From the IMG/VR virus record IMGVR_UViG_3300030202_002551, positions 1 to 37,411 of that record: a stretch of DNA of 37,411 bases; one strand, given 5' to 3'. Below the pieces are notes generated by a model that had not been told where the DNA came from, did not search any database, and was given only the letters and a program-made list of their open reading frames with translations. This document shows, piece by piece, positions 8,529-15,999 of the stretch (within the stretch, counting starts at the first letter, position 1; every line of letters begins with the position of its first letter). Source of the DNA: a virus. The position numbers and the translations under genes were made by a program.

Positions 8529-8733
8529 TTTGTTTCTCCATTGGGTATACTTGTTTTTTAAAAACTGTTGCTTCTCTACCGCGAATATAAACCCGGTAAT
8601 ACTTCTCTGCTACTTCTCGCAAGAAAATAGCTGAAGTTGGCTTCATAGTTTTTTCCATTGCAAGAGAACCACCCTCGGGAACATCCCAAAAGCTCGCATC
8701 TTGTGGAACATAAACTAAGTCGCCGGCTTTCAC
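8518..8733 (-). CDS. Small SH3-like hypothetical protein
   Basis: The 71-aa frame uses GTG 8733, whose G is the last base of the groEL stop (TAGTG), with GGAG in the last groEL codons. Short beta segments such as GDLVYVPQ, SAIFLREV, YYRVYIRG and ATVFKKQVY suggest a single small barrel. There is no Cys, signal or membrane segment. The tight junction with groEL suggests translational coupling, but whether it works with the chaperonin is unknown. It overlaps the next gene by 11 bases. Confidence 0.6.
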   Translation of the reverse strand: MKAGDLVYVPQDASFWDVPEGGSLAMEKTMKPTSAIFLREVAEKYYRVYIRGREATVFKKQVYPMEKQNAS

Positions 8734-10316
8734 TATGTGTTCTCCGTCTGTATGATGCCGTGGTTAGTTGTAATCAAAGTCCCGGCGCAACTAGAGGCAT
8801 TCTGTAATGCTGTTCTGGTTACCTTGACAGGATCAATAACACCGTCATTAGCAAGATCGGTAAGCTGGTTGGTTCTAAAGTTCCAGCCGTATCCATCTCC
8901 TGAACTAAGCACCTTATCAACAATAATGTCAGGTGAGAGACCAGCATTCTGAGCCATCTGTTTTATAGGTGAGTAGCATGCGTTCTTTACAATGATCGCG
9001 CCGTTGGCTTGCTCCTGAACTCCGTTTTCGGTAGAGATGGCTATCTTTTGGCATGCCCTGAGTAGTGCGGTGCCTCCACCGGCAACAACACCTTCGTCTT
9101 GGGCGGCTTTGACTGCTTCAAGAGCATCTTCAATCCTGTGCTTTCGCTCTGTCATCTCTACCTCGGTACTACCACCAACTCGGATAACTGCAACACCAGA
9201 GGCAAGTCTGGTAATACGCTTCTGGATAAGATCACACTCTTCTATCGATTCGGTAGTCTCCATCTGCGAGCGCAGGGATTCTATTTTTCCCTGAATCATC
9301 TCCACATTTGAGTTGCCTCCTACAAAGATAGTTCCGTTCTTGGTGCTTTCCACAAACTTGGATGTACCAAAATTTACCATCTTGGTTTCTTGTAGTTTGG
9401 CTCCACCTTCTCTGGAGATGAACGTTGCGCCGAGAGATGTTGCCAAGTCAGACAGTAGATTACGGCGCTCATGACCGTAGCCAGGAGCTTTGATCGCTGC
9501 TACCTTCATGGTACCACGCATGGCATTCATAATCATAGCCGCTAATGCTTGACCTTCAATGTCTTCAGCAACAATAACCAGTGGGCGGCCTTCCCTGGCA
9601 GTCATCTCAAGGATGGGTAGGATTTGTTCCACTGTTGTGATACGGTAATCAGTAACCAACACTAGAGGCTCGTCGTACTGCATCACAGAGCGGCGTTCGT
9701 CTGTTATGAAAGCGCCGGCGCAATATCCAGAATTAAAGCTAAAGCCCTCTGTCACATCCAGGGATGTCTCAATGGAATTTGATTCTTCAATAGTAATCGA
9801 GCCATCTTGCCCCACCCTGTCGAATGCCATAGAGATTAACTTCCCAATGGTTAAATCGTTGTTGGCAGAGATAGTAGCGATGTGTTGGATGTCTTCCAGG
9901 CTATTAACTGGGATAGCCATCTCTTTAAGGTTCTTAGTAACTTCCCTCACCGCTAGGTCGATGCCGCGCTGCAGTTCGATGGGGGAGACCCCTGAAGCAA
10001 TGAACTTCTGAGATTCCGTAAGGATTGCACGAGCCAACACGGTTGACGTTGTGGTGCCGTCGCCGGCGCCATTATTAGTTTCAATAGCGGCCTGCTTGAT
10101 GATCTGAGCCCCAGCGTTTTCGAATGGATCATCTAGTGATACAAACGCAGCTACTGTCACCCCGTCTTTGGTAATGAAGGGTGCCTTACCTTTTTCTTGT
10201 AGCAGGACATTGCGGCCTCTCGGACCGAGTGTAGAAGCAACGTTGTCTGCTAGGACGTTGGCTCCTGTAATAATCTTTTGTTGTAATGATTGGTTGTCAT
10301 CATATGCTCGACTCAT
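8733..10316 (-). CDS. groEL: GroEL-type chaperonin
   Basis: The 527-aa product aligns along the whole of bacterial Hsp60. The N-terminal equatorial part has TLGPRGRNV, the hydrolytic Asp51 in KDGVTVA and the nucleotide loop GAGDGTTT (Asp86). The apical domain has APGYGHERR. The last third has DEGVVAGGGTALLR, with the catalytic Asp just before in RIEDAL. The flexible GGM tail of host GroEL is missing; the protein ends in a polar tail. It folds client proteins in an ATP-driven double ring; in phages the clients are usually capsid or tail proteins. The partner GroES-like gene lies 16 kb away, not beside it. It has its own consensus promoter at 10340-10368 carrying an inverted repeat. Confidence 0.97.
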   Translation of the reverse strand: MSRAYDDNQSLQQKIITGANVLADNVASTLGPRGRNVLLQEKGKAPFITKDGVTVAAFVSLDDPFENAGAQIIKQAAIETNNGAGDGTTTSTVLARAILTESQKFIASGVSPIELQRGIDLAVREVTKNLKEMAIPVNSLEDIQHIATISANNDLTIGKLISMAFDRVGQDGSITIEESNSIETSLDVTEGFSFNSGYCAGAFITDERRSVMQYDEPLVLVTDYRITTVEQILPILEMTAREGRPLVIVAEDIEGQALAAMIMNAMRGTMKVAAIKAPGYGHERRNLLSDLATSLGATFISREGGAKLQETKMVNFGTSKFVESTKNGTIFVGGNSNVEMIQGKIESLRSQMETTESIEECDLIQKRITRLASGVAVIRVGGSTEVEMTERKHRIEDALEAVKAAQDEGVVAGGGTALLRACQKIAISTENGVQEQANGAIIVKNACYSPIKQMAQNAGLSPDIIVDKVLSSGDGYGWNFRTNQLTDLANDGVIDPVKVTRTALQNASSCAGTLITTNHGIIQTENT

Positions 10317-10334
10317 TAGTACCTCTTGGTTGTT

Positions 10335-10357
10335 TTAATATTATATCTCAATATTAA
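10335..10357 (-). repeat. Inverted repeat across the groEL -10 box
   Basis: TTAATATT and its exact complement AATATTAA stand 7 bases apart (10335-10342 and 10350-10357) and cover the -10 box and part of the spacer. The position is typical of a repressor operator. The AT-rich make-up means chance is possible. Confidence 0.5.
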
Positions 10358-10368
10358 GATTATGTCAA
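10340..10368 (-). promoter_or_regulatory. Consensus sigma-70 promoter for groEL
   Basis: Reading the minus strand, TTGACA (10368-10363) and TATAAT (10345-10340) are both perfect and separated by 17 bases. The expected start is near 10333, giving a leader of about 17 bases before the groEL ATG at 10316 with GAGG in it. The preceding gene stops at 10375, so the promoter fills the gap. Confidence 0.9.
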
Positions 10369-10374
10369 TTTGTT

Positions 10375-11772
10375 TTATGATTTATTTAACTCGCCAACTG
10401 CTTTGTCAGTGGCTTGGTCGAGTACGGTAGCATCTCTGATAGCTTGTCTACCGTATTCAGTTCGAGACTCACCTTCAGTTGGTGCAGAAAGGAAGTATCT
10501 GTTAATATTATTAGTGAAGTTATTAAGCGAAGAATAAACTGGACCGATGGTTTGCATTAGTCTCTCTCCATACGCCATCCAAGTCTTCTTGAGTGCGTCG
10601 TCACCCAGTTGCAGAGTACCAAGTTCTCTGTAGGAGTCAATCTTTTCTGTCTGAGATCTGGTAAGGTTAAATTGTTCTGGTCTTTTGTAAGCAGGAGTCT
10701 CACGAAGTGCCTGCAAGATGGCTGCGTTGTCTTTTGACTCAACAGCGGCCTGCACGTCGTTGAAAATCCTTGCGCTTCCAAAATACTGTTTAACTTTCCC
10801 GCCAAACTTCTCGTCGGAGTACTGCACTTCAAATGGTCCATACTCCGCAAGATTTTGCATTGCCAACAACTCTTCAAATTGTTCTGGTTTGATGTTTGTC
10901 ACGCGGTTTAACCTCTTAGATAGTCTAACCTGAAACACCTTGTCACCAAGTTTGTTGAGTGCGTTCTGTAATTTACGTGGAGTGTCTACCACTGCAGTCT
11001 TCTTTTGGTACCTAACAAGTGGGTAGTAGAATGTTTGCAAGAATGTCGGTAGTGTAATATCGAACTCAGAGAACTCAAGATTGCTGCCGGCGCGGCGGGC
11101 ATCCAGATATGTAATCGAATCAATTTCTACAAAGTGATCGACCATGTTCTTAAATGAGCCCATGACGGCTGTCCCAGGCCCAAGCAGTTTCAGAGAATAG
11201 TGTTTACCTGAAAGCACAACATCTGTAATTGGCTTTCCGGCGGCGGAGACAGTTTCGCCTGTCGCAGCAGTGATGTCAGATGGTTGGGTAATCTGTACTG
11301 ATTTACCGCCAAACAAGCCGGCAAGGAAGCCTTCAAAAATAAAACCCCCTGCAGACTCTGTAAACTCACCTAGAATGGAACTAAGAACCTCTACAACCAT
11401 CATAACTGTAAGTACATCGGATATATCGCTAACATTGGGGCTCTGACCCTCAATGACTTGGTTCATAAGTTGGATTTTTTGTTCGACCGAAGTGTTCTCT
11501 CCTCCCAAACTAGCAGTAAAAGATTCAATTACCTCCCGATCTCTGTTGCCAACTTTTCCCCAATCTTCAGTAATCTTAAGAGTTGGTAATAACTTTCTTA
11601 TTTCGTCAGCGGTCTCGGGGGCTTTGGGTGAGCCCGGTTCCTGTTCCTGAATAATACCACTTTGTACTATCTTGGCTACCTCTTCAAAGATCTGATAGAA
11701 GTCATTATCAGGTGCTTGGGTTGGTTTGGGTTCTCTAACTTCGATAAACATATCGTCTGTGTGTTTTGGCAC
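10375..11772 (-). CDS. Conserved phage protein, probably virion-associated (465 aa)
   Basis: It starts at GTG 11772 with AAGGAG 7 bases upstream. The N-terminus (1-60) is acidic and Pro-rich. A core follows from about residue 120: VVEVLSSILGEF, GGFIFEGFLAGLFGG, ITDVVLSGKHYSLKLLG, then a long mixed domain to about 330 and a helical C-terminus. I associate the GFxFExFLAxLxGG and DxxxxxxxYSLKLL segments with a structural protein group in marine myoviruses, from memory. The spacing Glu147, Asp184, Lys195 is faintly like a PD-(D/E)XK nuclease with one residue changed. Neighbours are groEL and a ClpP. No firm function. Confidence 0.7.
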   Translation of the reverse strand: MPKHTDDMFIEVREPKPTQAPDNDFYQIFEEVAKIVQSGIIQEQEPGSPKAPETADEIRKLLPTLKITEDWGKVGNRDREVIESFTASLGGENTSVEQKIQLMNQVIEGQSPNVSDISDVLTVMMVVEVLSSILGEFTESAGGFIFEGFLAGLFGGKSVQITQPSDITAATGETVSAAGKPITDVVLSGKHYSLKLLGPGTAVMGSFKNMVDHFVEIDSITYLDARRAGSNLEFSEFDITLPTFLQTFYYPLVRYQKKTAVVDTPRKLQNALNKLGDKVFQVRLSKRLNRVTNIKPEQFEELLAMQNLAEYGPFEVQYSDEKFGGKVKQYFGSARIFNDVQAAVESKDNAAILQALRETPAYKRPEQFNLTRSQTEKIDSYRELGTLQLGDDALKKTWMAYGERLMQTIGPVYSSLNNFTNNINRYFLSAPTEGESRTEYGRQAIRDATVLDQATDKAVGELNKS

Positions 11773-11783
11773 TTTAATTCTCC

Positions 11784-12428
11784 TTAAATAATGATATCAG
11801 CAATACCCAATTCCACCGCTTCTTCGGCTGTCAGGTATACATTTACTTTTCTTTCTAATAATTTCTTTAAATCTTTCTTTGTCATACTAGTTTCTGCAAC
11901 GAGGGCCTCACTATACATCTTCTGGATTTGTTCGATGGCTTCCATCTCGTTCACCAAGTTGTGAAGAGGGCCGTGGTTCCCACCTATAACTGAGTGTATC
12001 ATAACTCTGCAGTTTTTTCCAATACATCTTTTACCTTTTGTTCCAGAAGCCAACAAGAGAACGCCGGCCGACATGACTTTACCAAGACCGACTGTGTGAA
12101 TTTCTGTTCTATTTCTAATGACTCTCATGATGTCGTACATGCCAAACATGTCGTCCGCTGAACCACCGTATGTCGAAATATAAAATTCAATTGGAAGCTC
12201 AGTCTTTTTAATAGCGTTTACTTCATCTAAGTATATCATTGCATGAATTAACTCTGCTACTTTATCGTCTGTGACTTCCGAAAAAAGACCAATAATCCTA
12301 AGATCCGGGCCTTGAGCTTGGGAAAGTAATTTTTCTAGCTCTGCTTCTAGGGCTAACTGTTCTTGTTCGCTTGGTTTTTCATTGGAAGTGCTTTTGTTTC
12401 CAATAATGTCTAAAATCTTATTAATCAT
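11784..12428 (-). CDS. clpP: ClpP-like serine protease (copy 1, Asp position changed)
   Basis: I start at ATG 12428 (214 aa), which has GGAG in front and an ATGA overlap with the upstream gene. After a charged helical N-terminus (1-38), the ClpP core is clear: STYGGSADDM near 85-93, nucleophile Ser120 in GKVMSAGVLLLASG, His145 in RVMIHSVIGG, and the last segment YLTAEEAVELGIAD. At the triad Asp position, before LTAEEA, I read Asn196. ClpP forms degradative rings with AAA+ partners; phage versions may act in head maturation or host-protein turnover. A second ClpP-like gene at 19202-19804 keeps the Asp, so a mixed ClpP/ClpR-like ring is conceivable. Confidence 0.88.
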   Translation of the reverse strand: MINKILDIIGNKSTSNEKPSEQEQLALEAELEKLLSQAQGPDLRIIGLFSEVTDDKVAELIHAMIYLDEVNAIKKTELPIEFYISTYGGSADDMFGMYDIMRVIRNRTEIHTVGLGKVMSAGVLLLASGTKGKRCIGKNCRVMIHSVIGGNHGPLHNLVNEMEAIEQIQKMYSEALVAETSMTKKDLKKLLERKVNVYLTAEEAVELGIADIII

Positions 12429-12829
12429 TCTTTTAATCTCCAAAATTTGAATGCTTCTTCCTGATGTAGAGTCAGATACATTATCGCAGTTTCCCAATCA
12501 TCAAATCCTAAGACTTCGCGGAAAGTTGGGGGAGTATTATTAATAAGACAATTAATACTTCTTACTTTAAATCCGTGGCGCTCCATTTCGATGCTATTTT
12601 TAAAAGCGTCAATCGTTGCCTGATCTTTGTTTGATTCGTGTAAATGAGATATCATAACTTCCTCGGCAATTTTGTATTTCTCCATTGCCTTTACCATCAT
12701 CAATAAGTAGATAACTCTACTTGATTTCATTAGTTTTAATGATACTCTCGTAGAATTCAAGAAATAAAACGTTTGGCACGTCACATATCCGAATATAAAT
12801 ACAAGTGTATATAGCCACCAAGGGTCCAT
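12425..12829 (-). CDS. Single-pass membrane protein of unknown function
   Basis: I start at ATG 12829, which has GGAG 5 bases upstream, just after the T-run of the terminator at 12839-12873; an ATG ten codons earlier lies in the terminator tract. The 134-aa product has one hydrophobic N-terminal segment (about residues 3-24) and then a soluble helical domain with Cys at about 92. It is the first gene of a unit started by the promoter at 12872-12900 and is coupled by ATGA to clpP copy 1. A role as an anchor or partner of that ClpP is a guess from position only. Confidence 0.65.
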   Translation of the reverse strand: MDPWWLYTLVFIFGYVTCQTFYFLNSTRVSLKLMKSSRVIYLLMMVKAMEKYKIAEEVMISHLHESNKDQATIDAFKNSIEMERHGFKVRSINCLINNTPPTFREVLGFDDWETAIMYLTLHQEEAFKFWRLKE

Positions 12830-12838
12830 AATATCTCC

Positions 12839-12873
12839 AAAAAAAATAACCACCAGCACACGCTAGTGGTTAT
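12839..12873 (-). terminator. Intrinsic terminator overlapping a promoter
   Basis: On the minus strand ATAACCAC pairs with GTGGTTAT (12873-12866 with 12853-12846). Inside is one mismatch, three more pairs and a 4-base loop, and eight T residues follow (12846-12839). It follows the acidic repeat gene and would end its transcript. The -10 box of the next promoter overlaps its 5' arm. Confidence 0.85.
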
Positions 12874-12900
12874 TATAATGACTCACAAAAGTTTTGTCAA
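12872..12900 (-). promoter_or_regulatory. Consensus sigma-70 promoter inside the terminator
   Basis: TTGACA (12900-12895) and TATAAT (12877-12872) are perfect and 17 bases apart on the minus strand. The -35 box abuts the stop codon of the acidic repeat gene. The expected start near 12865 falls just past the terminator's 5' arm, so its own RNA cannot form the hairpin. It should drive the membrane protein and clpP copy 1. Confidence 0.9.
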
Positions 12901-13542
12901 CTATTTTGATGTTAATCGGCTTAAGATTCTTTCTGCAAGTTGATCGACCATTTCGGTCTTGTTGTTTTTAGCCTGAAGGCGCGCTGCCACTCGGCGGGCA
13001 ACTTCGTTAACAACTTCTTCTTCTTCCATCATGGGAGCTGGTGCGTCCATGTCATCATCGTCGTCCATACCGGGCATGGCATCATCCATACCAGGCATAT
13101 CGTCATCCATGCCGGCATCATCCATACCGTCGTCGTCCATGGCGTCATCTTCCATGTCAACTTCTGTTTCAACTGGTTGTCCGGTCACGTCTTCCAGAGC
13201 AGCTTCAAGAGCGCCCATGAAGTCTTCGATGGAAATCATTCCAGGGCCGGCCTCTGCCGCTCCCATGTCAGCGTCCATACCCATTTCGGCATCATCCATA
13301 CCCATTTCGGCGTCATCCATACCCGCTTCGGCATCATCTGCCATTCCGGGCATAGCGTCGTCATCGGCCATATCAGCCATAGGATCTTCTTCTTCTTTCA
13401 TGTCATCTTCGTCATCACTACGCATGCCGGGCATTTTCGTACCGTACATTTCGTGAATTCTGTCGTCGGCGATGTGGTTAAGATCGGCCAGTTTTAAAAA
13501 ACTACGAATCTCAGATTCGGTTAAAAGTGTTTTGCGAGCCAT
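12901..13542 (-). CDS. Very acidic Met/Asp repeat protein
   Basis: The 213-aa product starts at ATG 13542 behind AAAGGAG. It has ordered ends and a low-complexity middle. Residues 1-35 form a helix (LLTESEIRSFLKLADL), residues 38-170 are mostly Asp, Met, Ala and Gly in short MDDAEMG and MPGMDDD units, and the last 40 residues (VVNEVARRVAARLQ, then a second amphipathic helix) are basic-amphipathic. The central repeats are also repeats at DNA level. Strongly acidic proteins in tailed phages include prohead core or scaffold parts such as T4 gp67, so an assembly role is possible but not shown. It ends at a terminator, and the gap before it may hold its promoter. Confidence 0.75.
   Translation of the reverse strand: MARKTLLTESEIRSFLKLADLNHIADDRIHEMYGTKMPGMRSDDEDDMKEEEDPMADMADDDAMPGMADDAEAGMDDAEMGMDDAEMGMDADMGAAEAGPGMISIEDFMGALEAALEDVTGQPVETEVDMEDDAMDDDGMDDAGMDDDMPGMDDAMPGMDDDDDMDAPAPMMEEEEVVNEVARRVAARLQAKNNKTEMVDQLAERILSRLTSK
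13275..13337. repeat. Three tandem 21-base units in the acidic gene
   Basis: Three consecutive 21-base units (13275-13295, 13296-13316, 13317-13337) differ at only a few positions and encode the DDAEMGM-type heptads. Related but less regular units lie at about 13065-13150. Being in frame, copy changes would only lengthen or shorten the acidic stretch. Confidence 0.8.
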
Positions 13543-13636
13543 TATAGTTCTCCTTTAAATTTAAATAAAATTAATAAATTTGGCATCAAAATTAGTCAGT
13601 AATAAATAGTCTTTATTTTCACAAAAACGTATAAAA

Positions 13637-13885
13637 TTACCATTCTATGTTAAAACGCTTGATTTTATTAAGCGCTTTTTGTTCGATTTGTTTAACTCTG
13701 GCAAAGGATATTCCTATTCTTTCACCAATCTCTCTCAGGGTCATTGAGTCATTCTCATTGACCGATATGAGAGTGCAGTTTTTCTCATCTGGGTAATCAA
13801 TCCACATCCTGCAGTCGGTAGAGGGGCACTCTATATCTAGTTCTAAACATTTCCTAGAGCAGTTTCGTAAGCCGTCGTAATTCAT
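13637..13885 (-). CDS. Cys-rich protein with sigma-70 region 4-like helix-turn-helix
   Basis: The 82-aa product has five Cys in the first half (positions 9, 13, 20, 25, 37), perhaps a metal site. A clear region-4-type helix-turn-helix follows at 48-77: MTLREIGERIGISFARVKQI then QKALNKIKR, very close to the DNA-reading helix of sigma-70 factors. Regions 1-3 are absent. It may redirect RNA polymerase to phage promoters, alone or with another factor, or act as a small regulator. It is coupled by ATGA to the ribbon-helix-helix-like gene before it, and the pair looks like a regulatory module. The family similarity is firm for the HTH and open for the Cys part. Confidence 0.8.
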   Translation of the reverse strand: MNYDGLRNCSRKCLELDIECPSTDCRMWIDYPDEKNCTLISVNENDSMTLREIGERIGISFARVKQIEQKALNKIKRFNIEW

Positions 13886-14211
13886 AACTCTGGATACTCC
13901 TCTGCGATTAAATCAAATATGTTTTCCAATTGCGTATCTGAGAATCCAGAGGCGTTCAAGGTTTCTTGCCCTTTTTTGCGAAGTTTGTTTGATTTTGTTT
14001 TTCTTTCGATTGATTGATCCTTTATGTCGTCGAAGAAGCTAACAAGTCTCTCATCCTGATTGATGTAGCCGGTTATAAGACTTCTAAAAAATTGTGATTG
14101 TTTCATTCCGTCAGTTTTTAATCTGACATGCAACTGTGCGTGACGATGATCTGTGTCAGTAAAAACAATTCGTTTATCGTTTTTGCCATATTCGATATCA
14201 TCACTCACCAT
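13882..14211 (-). CDS. Ribbon-helix-helix-like small protein
   Basis: The 109-aa product starts at ATG 14211 with GGGAG in front and overlaps the IMPDH-family gene by 7 bases. Near residues 26-52 a short strand (AQLHVRLK) is followed by two helices (KQSQFFRSLITGYINQD), the order expected of a ribbon-helix-helix DNA-binding domain. A Lys-rich segment (70-82) and an acidic helix (about 88-108) follow. Such proteins are usually dimeric repressors. It is coupled to the sigma-region-4-like gene downstream. The fold call rests on pattern only. Confidence 0.6.
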   Translation of the reverse strand: MVSDDIEYGKNDKRIVFTDTDHRHAQLHVRLKTDGMKQSQFFRSLITGYINQDERLVSFFDDIKDQSIERKTKSNKLRKKGQETLNASGFSDTQLENIFDLIAEEYPEL

Positions 14212-15245
14212 TTTCTCCCAAGAATGTGTGTTCTACTTTCACCCATGCCGGCCGGGGTTTGACGAATAATCTCAGCCGCATGCTGAAACTCCGCCAAATC
14301 TCTGGCGCCACTGTAAGAAAATCCAGACCGAATGCCTCTCTCAATGTCTTCCAGTATACGGACAACGGAACCGCGGTAAGGTACACGAGCAGATACCCCC
14401 TCATAGGAAGAGTAATTACCTCTCCAGCTTACTTGGGCTTCTTTGGAGGCCATTCCTCTGTATGTTTTCCACCGCGTTCCGTTCAAATCTTCAGTGATCT
14501 TGCCGGGAGCTTCATCCGTCCCCGACAAAAGCGAACCGCACATGACTGCATCTGCACCGCCAGCAAAGGCTTTTACCATATCACCAGAGTTTCTTATTCC
14601 ACCATCAGCAATGATCGTTACATCTCTATCTGTCTTGGCACAATCTATGATTGTTTGGAGTCCGGGTACACCGTGGCCGGTCTGAACTCTTGTCGAACAA
14701 ATGGAGCCGCCGCCAATATTGCACCGCACAGAGTCTGCGCCCCAATCTGACAAGTCATTTATACCTTCAAGCGTGGCGACGTTGCCCGCCATGATATGAA
14801 CGCTCTGACCGATGTTCTTGCGTAGATTTTCGATGGCTTCTTTCATCAGTATGTGGTGCCCGTGAGCTACATCAACACACAAAAAAGTTGCACCTGATTC
14901 AAGTAGTGATGCTGCTCTCTCAACATAATCTCCAGATATACCAACTGCAGCACCGATATTAATATCCTTGTTGTATTTTTCCTTAGCTAAGTCTTTAGCC
15001 ATTGCGGTCATTCGAGATTGCATCTCAATGCCATTATACCTGTGAATAATTGCTGCGCCACCAAGGTTTCCAATTGCAACTGCCATAGCAGTTTCCGATA
15101 TTGTATCCATTGGTGATGCAATGACCGGTAGACGCAACGTCAACCCATTACCAAGGTCTGTTGAGACTGATACTTCTGTTCTGCTTCGTATGTCAGAATA
15201 TCGAGGTACCAGCAGCACATCGTCATATGAGAGTGCGTCACTCAT
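14205..15245 (-). CDS. IMP dehydrogenase / GMP reductase family enzyme without CBS domains
   Basis: The 346-aa TIM-barrel protein starts with LSYDDVLLVPRYS and has the substrate loop GGGSICSTR with the catalytic Cys, the phosphate site IADGGIRNSGD, MCGSLLSGTDEAPG and a flap region ending in VPYRGSV. The two CBS domains usual in IMP dehydrogenase are absent, as in GMP reductase. The IMPDH Arg-Tyr pair of the flap is not visible, while the GIRSGFSYSGA segment fits GMP reductase; the AGMGESRTHI end looks more like IMPDH. It either makes XMP from IMP or recycles GMP to IMP. The second option would feed the PurA-like enzyme encoded nearby. It overlaps the previous gene by ATGA. Confidence 0.9.
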   Translation of the reverse strand: MSDALSYDDVLLVPRYSDIRSRTEVSVSTDLGNGLTLRLPVIASPMDTISETAMAVAIGNLGGAAIIHRYNGIEMQSRMTAMAKDLAKEKYNKDINIGAAVGISGDYVERAASLLESGATFLCVDVAHGHHILMKEAIENLRKNIGQSVHIMAGNVATLEGINDLSDWGADSVRCNIGGGSICSTRVQTGHGVPGLQTIIDCAKTDRDVTIIADGGIRNSGDMVKAFAGGADAVMCGSLLSGTDEAPGKITEDLNGTRWKTYRGMASKEAQVSWRGNYSSYEGVSARVPYRGSVVRILEDIERGIRSGFSYSGARDLAEFQHAAEIIRQTPAGMGESRTHILGRKW

Positions 15246-15628
15246 TCTTCACCTTCTGCTTGCTTAGGAGCAGGGGCAGTCTTCTTCTTGCGGACTCTCT
15301 TTGCAGACTGAGAACGCTTCATGGCTGGTGACATTTCTGGGGTTACCACTTTAGATGATTCTGGATCTGGCGCTGGTGGCTTCTCTTTCGGTGGGGGCGG
15401 TGGTGCATTTTCAGCTTCTTTGGCGTTAATATAATCACCAATTGTCTGCTTGAATGTCATAAATGCCCCTTCGATTTGGGTATAATCTTCGACCAACTCT
15501 TGAACCTCTGAAAGGTCTCCGCTGGGATTTTCAAGCATATCCGTGATTTGAACCAAAAGCTCAATTTGTTGTGACTTGAGGCGAAGCAATACAGCCTCAT
15601 ATCTCTTCTTTAAACTAAAATCAGACAT
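15242..15628 (-). CDS. Helical protein with Pro-rich and Lys-rich tail
   Basis: The 128-aa frame starts at ATG 15628 behind a strong AAGGAGG. Residues 1-68 are helical with hydrophobic heptad spacing. Then follows a Pro-run (PPPPP around 76-80), more Pro and Ser, a basic patch RVRKKK near 111-116, and a short acidic end. It looks like a helical dimer or bundle with a disordered nucleic-acid- or protein-binding tail. It is sandwiched by one-base and ATGA-type junctions between thioredoxin and the IMPDH-family gene. The family is not recognised. Confidence 0.6.
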   Translation of the reverse strand: MSDFSLKKRYEAVLLRLKSQQIELLVQITDMLENPSGDLSEVQELVEDYTQIEGAFMTFKQTIGDYINAKEAENAPPPPPKEKPPAPDPESSKVVTPEMSPAMKRSQSAKRVRKKKTAPAPKQAEGEE

Positions 15629-15999
15629 TATCTTTCCTCCTTAATGAAATTACGAATGTCGTTTACACTATACCAAGTGTGTTCGTTGGGTTTTTCAGGA
15701 TCTGACAAGACCCTAATCTTTGATTTTTTATTGTCAGCGTAAGCTTTAATTAGTGATATGGTGGGAACACCATTGAAATTTAATTTCTTTTCTATCTGTG
15801 GGTGATCGTCGGTGTTGAAAGCAAAGAATTGAACGCCTTCATACTCATCAAGCTCAGATAGATCCTGATAATATTCTTTCAAGTTGTGACACAGGTGACA
15901 CCCATTTGAATAGAATTTTATTACGCATACCGCGTCTTCGTTGACCTTGCCTGATAAAATCTTATTCAGAGCTGGCGTTGATATTCGGCGTACTGCCAT
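15628..15999 (-). CDS. Thioredoxin-like protein
   Basis: The 123-aa product has a thioredoxin fold pattern: VCVIKFYSNGCHLCHNL with a CHLC redox motif near residue 34, FFAFNTDDHP for the central strand, and the cis-Pro loop NGVPTISL. A short insertion and an unusual C-terminus follow. It would reduce disulfides in the cytoplasm. Class II ribonucleotide reductase, encoded in the same phage, needs such a reductant for its C-terminal Cys pair. The start (ATG 15999) has AGGAGGT 6 bases upstream, which accepts a 38-base overlap with the zinc-ribbon gene. Confidence 0.85.
   Translation of the reverse strand: MAVRRISTPALNKILSGKVNEDAVCVIKFYSNGCHLCHNLKEYYQDLSELDEYEGVQFFAFNTDDHPQIEKKLNFNGVPTISLIKAYADNKKSKIRVLSDPEKPNEHTWYSVNDIRNFIKEER

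Noticed and set aside
12940-13497. Long plus-strand frames over the acidic repeat gene, rich in His/Ile or Ser/Ala/Pro
   Set aside because: They are mirror images of the Asp/Met codon repeats; they lack ribosome sites and all neighbours are on the minus strand.
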